DNA from: Myxococcota bacterium | GTDB lineage: Bacteria > Myxococcota_A > UBA9160 > PR03 | Reading direction: 5' to 3' | NCBI GenBank assembly: GCA_030066475.1 | Contig: JASJBO010000059.1 | Location: 1-26,816 of the forward strand | DNA: 26,816 bases | Shown: piece by piece, positions 22,071-26,816 of the stretch | Numbering within the stretch: position 1 is the stretch's first letter | Layout of the letters: every line of letters begins with the position of its first letter | Notes under the pieces: generated by a model | Seen by the model: only the letters and a program-made list of their open reading frames with translations | What the model was told of the DNA's origin: nothing | Database searches by the model: none | Position numbers and translations under genes: made by a program

Positions 22071-22099
22071 TCCTGCCCCGAGTCAAGCAAAGACGAAGC

Positions 22100-23440
22100 T
22101 CAGGCGAGGGCTCCGGCGGAAGGCTGCGTGGGGCGGCGCTGGCGGCGGGTGAGTCGCAGGGCGGAGGCGCGGGGGGCGGGTGCGTCTCGGCGGGCGTTGT
22201 GACGCTTGGCGACGCACTCGAGCACGGCGCCGCTGGCGCGCATGATGCGCAGGTCGCCGAACGGGGTGCCCATGCCGCTGTTCACGATCAGCGCGACCGC
22301 GAGCTTGCGGGTGGGGTCGGCCCAGGCGCCGGAGCCGCCGAAGCCGAAGTGGCCGAAGGCGCGGCGCGGGACGCCGCGCGTGGTGGCGACGCCGTGGTAG
22401 CCGAGCCGCCAGCGCATGTCGAAGGGCATCACCGCGCGGCGCGGCGCCGGGCGCTGCACGCGCGTGGCGCGCGCCAGCGTCTCGCGCGAGATCAGCCGCA
22501 CGCCGTCGAGCTCGCCGCCCGCGGCCAGCGTGGCGTACATGCGGGCCAGCGAGCGCGCGGTGAACAGCCCGTTCGCGGCCGGAATCGCCACGCTCAGCGT
22601 CTCGTGCGCACCGAAGTCGAAGCTGCTGATGCCGCGCGGCGCCAGCGCGTCCCAGATGCCCGCGAAGTCGAGCTCGATGCCGAAGCGCTCGAGCATCCAG
22701 TGCGAGGTGTGGGCCGCGCGCCGCAGCGGACGCCGCAGCGACCCGTCGAGCAGCGCGAGCCCATCCCAGAAGCGCGAGCGCTCGGGCCACATCAGCTCGG
22801 CCGCGCGCGGCAGCGCTTCGCTCGGCGCGCCGACGTACAGACCGTCGAGCGCGAGCGGGCGCGCCAGCTCCTCCTGCACCAGCTTCGGGAACGGCGTGCC
22901 GGTGACGCGGTGCAGGATCTCGCCGACCAGGAAGCCGAAGGTGAGCCCGTGGTAGCCGGTGCGCGCGCCGGGCTCGTGGATCGGCGCGGTGGTCTCGATG
23001 GCGCGCACCATGTAGTCCCAGTCGAGCATCCGCTCGGCGTGGTCGATCATCTGCCGGATGTGGTAGAGGCCCGACTGGTGGGCCAGCACCTGGCGGATGG
23101 TGATGCGCCCCTTGCCCGCCTGCGCGAACTCCGGCCAGTGCTTGGCGACCCGGTCGTCGTAGTCGACCAGCCCGCGGTCGACCATCATGTGCATCAGGGT
23201 CGCCGCGACGCCCTTGGTGGTCGAGAAGCTCGGCGCCATCGTGTCGGCGCACCACGGACGCCCGTTCGCGTCGCGCACGCCGCCCCAGACGTCGATCACG
23301 CACTCGCCCTCGTGGAACGCGCACAGCGCGGCGCCGCCGGGGTAGCTGCGGAGCTGGCTGCGCAGCGCGTCCACGGCGCCGCTGAAGTCCGGATGGATAC
23401 GTCCGTCGACGCGGGGCTCCGCGCCGTTGTCTTGTTGCAC
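22100..23440 (-). CDS. EstB-like serine hydrolase (class C beta-lactamase fold)
   Basis: A 446-residue serine hydrolase of the beta-lactamase/esterase EstB family. The nucleophile motif S-T-T-K (Ser73, Lys76) lies in APSFSTTKG. Tyr163 in TGYHGLTFGF stands at the usual position of the second motif, where beta-lactamases have YxN, so esterase activity is likelier than antibiotic hydrolysis. The C-terminal FGFGGSGAWADP block replaces the lactamase KTG region, as in other esterases. There is no signal peptide, so it is probably cytoplasmic. The GTG start at 23440 follows the acyltransferase stop by 4 bases, and its GAGGAG ribosome site overlaps that stop, so the two are coupled. It may cleave acyl esters made by the neighbours. 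Confidence 0.85.
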   Translation of the reverse strand: MQQDNGAEPRVDGRIHPDFSGAVDALRSQLRSYPGGAALCAFHEGECVIDVWGGVRDANGRPWCADTMAPSFSTTKGVAATLMHMMVDRGLVDYDDRVAKHWPEFAQAGKGRITIRQVLAHQSGLYHIRQMIDHAERMLDWDYMVRAIETTAPIHEPGARTGYHGLTFGFLVGEILHRVTGTPFPKLVQEELARPLALDGLYVGAPSEALPRAAELMWPERSRFWDGLALLDGSLRRPLRRAAHTSHWMLERFGIELDFAGIWDALAPRGISSFDFGAHETLSVAIPAANGLFTARSLARMYATLAAGGELDGVRLISRETLARATRVQRPAPRRAVMPFDMRWRLGYHGVATTRGVPRRAFGHFGFGGSGAWADPTRKLAVALIVNSGMGTPFGDLRIMRASGAVLECVAKRHNARRDAPAPRASALRLTRRQRRPTQPSAGALA

Positions 23441-23444
23441 GGGC

Positions 23445-24878
23445 CTACTCCTCAGCTCTCGCCGCCTCTGCTTCTGCGGCCCGGCACAGCCGGCCGAACG
23501 CGTGCTCCACGGATAGCACGAAGTCGTGCAGGTCGGGCACCAGGTCCCAGTCCGCCGTGAAGCCCCAGAACAGCGTCTCGTCGTAGCTGAACAGCGCGAT
23601 GCCGGTCGACAGCGAGCCGAGCAGCGGAACCATCGGGTTCGCCTCGAGCAGCCGCGCCTCGAGCAGGTGCAGCGCGCCGCGCGGACCCGGCACGTTCGTC
23701 ACGACGAGGTTGAAGGGCTGCGCCGTGGTGACGAGCTGGCTGCCGAGCGCCAGCAAGGTGGACGGCGCCCACTCGAGCGCCTGCGTCAGCGTGTCGGCGC
23801 CCAGCGCGCCCTCGCCGCGTTTGAGCTCGTCGGTGGTCTCGCGCACCCGCGCCAGCCGCTTCACGGGGTCGCGCTCGCCGACCGGCAGCGGCACGACCCA
23901 GGCGGCGACGCGATTGCCGAGCTTGCCGCGTTCCTGCGCCGAGCGGGTGCTGACCGGGGCCATCACGCGGAAGTCGAGCGCGTCGACGTCCTCGCCGCGC
24001 GCGCGGCCCAGGAAGCGCCGCACCGCGCCCGCGACCGTGGCGAGCACCACGTCGTTCACCGTGCCGCCGAGCTGCTGCTTGACGCGCTTGATCGCGCCGA
24101 GGTCCATCGGCAGCCAGTCGACGCGCCGGTAGGGGCCGATCGGCTGGTTGATCGGGGTCGGGGAGGCGGCGCCCAGGCCACGCGACAGCACGCCGCCCAG
24201 GGCGTCGAGTCGGCGTTGGAGCTCGTCGCGCTCGCCTTGCTGGTTGCGTGCCAGCCGCCACAGCGAGGACGCCGCCGTCAGCGGCGCGCGCGCCCGGCTC
24301 CACAGCACGTCGCGCCGCAGCTGCGCGTCGCTCGGCACCGGCCGGGGCACCCAGCTCGGCGGCGGGTCGATCTTCTCGGTGGGCTCGGCGGTGAGCAGCA
24401 CCGAGAGCAGGTCGACGCCGGAGACGCCGTCGATCATGCAGTGGTGCGTCTTGCAGATCAGCGCGAGGCGGTCGCCCTCGAGCCCCTCGACCACCCATAG
24501 CTCCCAGAGCGGCTTGCCGCGGTCGAGGTGCTGGGAGAGGATGCGGCCCGCCGTGCGCTTGAGCTGGCGCTCGCTGCCGGGGCGCGGCAGCCGCGAGTGG
24601 CGCAGGTGGTAGCGGATGTTGAAGCGGTGGTCGTCGATCCAGACCGGGTGGTTCTCGCCCGGCGTCCAGGCCAGTCGCTGGCGGTAGCGCGGGATGCGGT
24701 GCAGCCGCGACAGCACGTACTCCTCGATGCGCTCGAAGTCGATGCCGCCCTGCGGGCGCTTCAGCGGGCCCGCCTCGAAGATCATGGTCGATCCGACGTG
24801 CAGCGAAGCGTCGGGTCCCTCGTAGAGCAGGAACGAGTTGTCGAGCTGGGTGAGACGTTCGTAGTACCCGTCGGCCAT
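23445..24878 (-). CDS. Wax ester synthase/diacylglycerol acyltransferase (copy 1)
   Basis: A 477-residue WS/DGAT, near the usual 450-480. It transfers an acyl group from acyl-CoA to a long-chain alcohol or diacylglycerol, making wax esters or triacylglycerol at the membrane or lipid-inclusion surface. The active site HHCMIDG covers 145-151 with His146 and Asp150. The N-terminal QLDNSFLLYE and the later NVPGP motif are typical. It lies 17 bases after a close paralogue; by my own ungapped count, about 102 of the first 160 residues are identical. AGGAGG stands 6 bases before the ATG. Whether it favours alcohols or diacylglycerol cannot be told from the sequence. It is co-transcribed with the hydrolase and the hydroxylase. 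Confidence 0.92.
   Translation of the reverse strand: MADGYYERLTQLDNSFLLYEGPDASLHVGSTMIFEAGPLKRPQGGIDFERIEEYVLSRLHRIPRYRQRLAWTPGENHPVWIDDHRFNIRYHLRHSRLPRPGSERQLKRTAGRILSQHLDRGKPLWELWVVEGLEGDRLALICKTHHCMIDGVSGVDLLSVLLTAEPTEKIDPPPSWVPRPVPSDAQLRRDVLWSRARAPLTAASSLWRLARNQQGERDELQRRLDALGGVLSRGLGAASPTPINQPIGPYRRVDWLPMDLGAIKRVKQQLGGTVNDVVLATVAGAVRRFLGRARGEDVDALDFRVMAPVSTRSAQERGKLGNRVAAWVVPLPVGERDPVKRLARVRETTDELKRGEGALGADTLTQALEWAPSTLLALGSQLVTTAQPFNLVVTNVPGPRGALHLLEARLLEANPMVPLLGSLSTGIALFSYDETLFWGFTADWDLVPDLHDFVLSVEHAFGRLCRAAEAEAARAEE
24412..24446. repeat. 35-base segment repeated in the two acyltransferase genes (copy A)
   Basis: This stretch is identical to 25842-25876. It codes for the active-site region of each WS/DGAT, from the catalytic HH through the first GVSGV residues. 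The identity reflects gene duplication with strong constraint, or recent gene conversion. Confidence 0.8.
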
Positions 24879-24895
24879 GGTCGTCCTCCTGCGCG

Positions 24896-26308
24896 CTACA
24901 GCTTGCGCAGCAGCTCGAACTCGGTCTCGAGGGCGCTCGCCAGGTCGTGCAGGTCCGGGACCGCCTCCCAGTCGGCGTTGAGGCCCCAGTACAGACCGTC
25001 GTCGTAGCTGAACAGCGCGATGCCCACGCCCTGGTTCACGAACAGCGGCACCACCGGGTAGATCGCGAGCATCCGCGCCCCGAGCATGTAGACCGGGAAG
25101 CGCGGCCCCGGCACGTTCGTGACCGTCAGGTTGAAGCCGAGCCCGCGCGCGCCCAGCCGCACCAGGCTGGTGAGCAGCTCCTTGCCGACGCGGTCGCCGA
25201 GCTCCTCGACCAGCTCGCCCCCGTGCACCTGGTGCGAGCGCTTGAGCTCGCTCGTGGTGCGCACGACGCGCTCGAAGCGCGTCTGCAGGTCGGGCTCGTC
25301 GACGGGCAGGCGCGCCAGCATCATCGCCACGCGGTTGCCGAGCTTCCGGCGCTGGTCGCTGGCGCGCACGTTCACCGGGACCTGAGCGCGCAGGTCGAGG
25401 TCGTCGACGCGCATGCCGCGGCCCTCGAGGAAGCCGCGCAGCGCGCCCGCGACCACGCACAGCACCACGTCGTTCAGCGTGCCGCCCATCCGCTCGCGCA
25501 CCTGCTTGATCGCTTCCATGTCGATGCGCAGCCAGTCGAAGCGGCGGTGCGGGCCGATCCCGACGTTGAGTGGCGTCGGCGATGCCCCATCGAGGCCGGC
25601 ACCCAGCATCTCGCCCACGCTCGAGACCGCCTCACGCGCGGTCTCGAAGCTGCGCTGCGGGTGCCGCACCGCCTCGCGCGCGCCGCGCGCGAGCGCGAAT
25701 GGCAGCGAGGCGCGGCGACCGAGCTCGTCGAGCAGCAGGCGCGCGCCCCCGGGCGCCGGCCGCGGCAGCCAGCGGTGCGAGGCGATCTCCTCGCGGCCCG
25801 CACCCGGCTCGGGCCCGGGGTCCATCAGGCTGCCCAGCAGCTCGACGCCGGAGACGCCGTCGATCATGCAGTGGTGGACCTTGCTGATCACCGCGAAGCG
25901 ATCGCCCTCGAGGCCCTCGACGAACCACATCTCCCACAGCGGCTTCCCGCGGTCGAGCTTCTGCGACAGGATGCGGCCCGCCAACCGCTTGAGCTGGCGC
26001 TCGGTGCCCGGCTCGGGGAGCGCCGTGTGGCGCAGGTGGTAGTCGAGGTTGAAGCGCTCGTCGTCGATCCAGACGGGGTGATCGAGCAGCGGGATCTGCG
26101 CGAGGCGCTGGCGGAAGCGCGGGCTGCGCGTGAGCGTCGGGCCCGCCATGGCGCGCAGCCGCTCGAAGTCGAGCGCGCCGTCCGGGCCGGTGAGCGGGCC
26201 GGCATCGAAGATGCCGACCGACGCCACGTGCATGTTGACGTTCTCGTCCTCGAGATCGAGGAAGCTGGCGTCGAGCGCGCTGAGCCGGTCGTAGTGCGTG
26301 TAGGCCAT
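24896..26308 (-). CDS. Wax ester synthase/diacylglycerol acyltransferase (copy 2)
   Basis: A 470-residue WS/DGAT and the first gene of the lipid operon. The active site HHCMIDG again covers 145-151, in perfect register with the neighbouring paralogue. Both also share GRILSQ-x-LDRGKPLWE and the HLRH block. A tandem pair suggests different acceptor or chain-length preference, or simple dosage. The C-terminus (VPDLHDLASALETEFELLRKL) is the usual family end. ATG at 26308 is preceded by GGGGAG. The 253-base gap upstream separates it from a divergent small gene and must hold its promoter, though no clear hexamer pair is visible to me. Confidence 0.92.
   Translation of the reverse strand: MAYTHYDRLSALDASFLDLEDENVNMHVASVGIFDAGPLTGPDGALDFERLRAMAGPTLTRSPRFRQRLAQIPLLDHPVWIDDERFNLDYHLRHTALPEPGTERQLKRLAGRILSQKLDRGKPLWEMWFVEGLEGDRFAVISKVHHCMIDGVSGVELLGSLMDPGPEPGAGREEIASHRWLPRPAPGGARLLLDELGRRASLPFALARGAREAVRHPQRSFETAREAVSSVGEMLGAGLDGASPTPLNVGIGPHRRFDWLRIDMEAIKQVRERMGGTLNDVVLCVVAGALRGFLEGRGMRVDDLDLRAQVPVNVRASDQRRKLGNRVAMMLARLPVDEPDLQTRFERVVRTTSELKRSHQVHGGELVEELGDRVGKELLTSLVRLGARGLGFNLTVTNVPGPRFPVYMLGARMLAIYPVVPLFVNQGVGIALFSYDDGLYWGLNADWEAVPDLHDLASALETEFELLRKL
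25842..25876. repeat. 35-base segment repeated in the two acyltransferase genes (copy B)
   Basis: Identical to 24412-24446 and in the same orientation and codon phase. It spans the catalytic motif of the second WS/DGAT copy. The match stops abruptly at both ends, where single-base differences begin. Confidence 0.8.
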
Positions 26309-26496
26309 GGCGCTCCCCGAGCCGGAACCGGCCTCTGAGAGAGCAAGCTCCGTACCAGCCGCGGGGCACGCTGCCACGCGCTCGCCGCGGCAAGTGGGGC
26401 GCCATGGAGCAGCGCTGTGGCGAATCGCCCCGAGTGCGGAAGCGCGGCCCAGGCCGCGCCAACGCGCCCTCGGCCCGCACTCAAGTGGCCGGAACG

Positions 26497-26514
26497 GCTC
26501 CGGTTTCCCGGAGC
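26497..26514. promoter_or_regulatory. Small hairpin in the divergent intergenic region
   Basis: A perfect 7-base inverted repeat, GCTCCGG and CCGGAGC, flanks a 4-base loop. It lies in the 26309-26561 gap between the divergent acyltransferase and small orphan genes, about 48 bases before the latter. It could be an operator or an RNA hairpin in the leader; nothing else in the gap was recognisable. Confidence 0.25.
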
Positions 26515-26561
26515 GTCCCAGTGGTAATGGGCGGGAAACGCCGGGCAGCCAGCATGTCAGA

Positions 26562-26750
26562 ATGGAGCGAGACCAGAAGGACGCCTTCGTGATCTGGCTG
26601 GACGGGGATCCCGACGATCCCACCCAGTCCCCGCCCGAGCGCCCGCTGCGTGGCCGCGTCGAGCACGTGCAGAGCGCCGACCGCGCGCCATTCCAGAACG
26701 AGGAGGAGCTGGTCCGCTTCCTCGCCCGCCACCGCCGTCCCAGCAGTTGA
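26562..26750 (+). CDS. Small conserved-looking hypothetical protein
   Basis: A 62-residue acidic/basic protein with no signal peptide or membrane segment. I recognise no named family. The middle (L-R-G-R-V-E-H-V-Q-S) and the end (EEELVRFLARHR) read as a strand followed by a helix, a pattern I have the impression of seeing in short proteins of environmental Proteobacteria and Myxococcota. A compact N-terminus (DAFVIWLDGDPDDP) supports real coding. I chose the ATG at 26562 because the upstream in-frame sequence is low-complexity and proline/arginine-rich. No Shine-Dalgarno sequence precedes it. The perfect hairpin 26 bases after the stop supports an independent transcription unit. Function unknown. 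Confidence 0.55.
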   Translation: MERDQKDAFVIWLDGDPDDPTQSPPERPLRGRVEHVQSADRAPFQNEEELVRFLARHRRPSS

Positions 26751-26776
26751 CTTCGCTCGCCTTCGGCTCGCTGCGC

Positions 26777-26801
26777 GCGCCGCCGGAGGAGCCGGCGGCG
26801 C
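26777..26801 (+). terminator. Perfect GC hairpin after the small orphan gene
   Basis: A 10-base GC stem (26777-26786 with 26792-26801) closes a 5-base AGGAG loop. It begins 26 bases after the orphan gene stop. Only two T follow, so it is not a classical rho-independent terminator. In very GC-rich genomes such stems often serve as terminators or 3'-end stabilisers. Confidence 0.45.
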
Positions 26802-26816
26802 TTGCGGGGTGCCTGC

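Noticed and set aside
16458..22202. A 1914-codon open frame on the + strand opposite six genes
   Set aside because: It is antisense to clear, motif-bearing - strand genes. Its translation is Arg/Ala/Gly/His-rich without domains, as expected when GC-rich third positions remove stop codons from the opposite strand.
22100..23440. Reading the serine hydrolase as an antibiotic-resistance beta-lactamase
   Set aside because: The YxN and KTG motifs of class C lactamases are not conserved, there is no signal peptide, and it lies in a lipid operon. EstB-like esterase is the better reading.
1..26816. Search for CRISPR arrays, transposases, phage genes, tRNA and rRNA
   Set aside because: No regularly spaced repeats, transposase or integrase motifs, cloverleaf sequences or rRNA-like stretches were seen by eye. 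A computed scan could still find weak cases.

Overview
The window is 26.8 kb of very GC-rich, gene-dense bacterial DNA with no tRNA, rRNA, CRISPR array, transposase or phage gene that I could see. The gene mix is tandem wax ester synthase/diacylglycerol acyltransferases (WS/DGAT), a tungsten aldehyde:ferredoxin oxidoreductase, DUF3604, an EstB-type serine hydrolase, an old-yellow-enzyme family protein and a beta-helix/diheme cytochrome protein. This fits an environmental member of the former Deltaproteobacteria (Myxococcota, Binatota or relatives). That placement is inference from gene content, not from a marker gene.

Region A (1-1836). The C-terminal end of a membrane sensor protein lies on the + strand. 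It converges on an SGNH-hydrolase-like membrane-anchored protein on the - strand. A 277-bp divergent gap follows and holds a plausible promoter.

Region B (1837-9460, + strand). This is a tightly packed seven-gene operon for a nucleotide sugar and surface glycan: CgeB-like glycosyltransferase, PIG-L deacetylase, zinc-ribbon C-methyltransferase, NAD-dependent sugar epimerase/decarboxylase, UDP-glucose 6-dehydrogenase, DUF2172/DUF4910 aminopeptidase-like protein with a C-terminal winged helix, and RfbF-like sugar-1-phosphate nucleotidyltransferase. Four of the six junctions overlap. It looks like a pathway to an unusual, possibly C-methylated or branched, sugar, and is the best candidate here for undescribed chemistry.

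Region C (9450-11195, - strand). vapB, vapC and a family 2 glycosyltransferase run toward the end of the glycan operon. A 14-bp perfect palindrome overlaps the vapB promoter, and the transcript may be leaderless. The AT-richer patch upstream of vapB may mark the edge of the accessory glycan block.

Region D (11196-17340). A three-gene - strand operon encodes the tungsten oxidoreductase, a MoaD-like small protein and an exported DUF3604 protein. Upstream lie a glycine-zipper lipoprotein and the N-terminal remnant of a short-chain dehydrogenase. A lone + strand lipoprotein of unknown function shares start-codon bases with that remnant.

Region E (17334-26308, - strand). These genes concern lipids and redox. 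Two tandem WS/DGAT enzymes, an EstB-like hydrolase and a fatty acid hydroxylase/sterol desaturase form a tight operon. Next, from its own promoter, comes an outer-membrane-type lipoprotein that fuses a parallel beta-helix to a diheme cytochrome-like domain. An NADH:flavin oxidoreductase follows. The window ends with a small + strand orphan gene (26562-26750) followed by a perfect GC hairpin.
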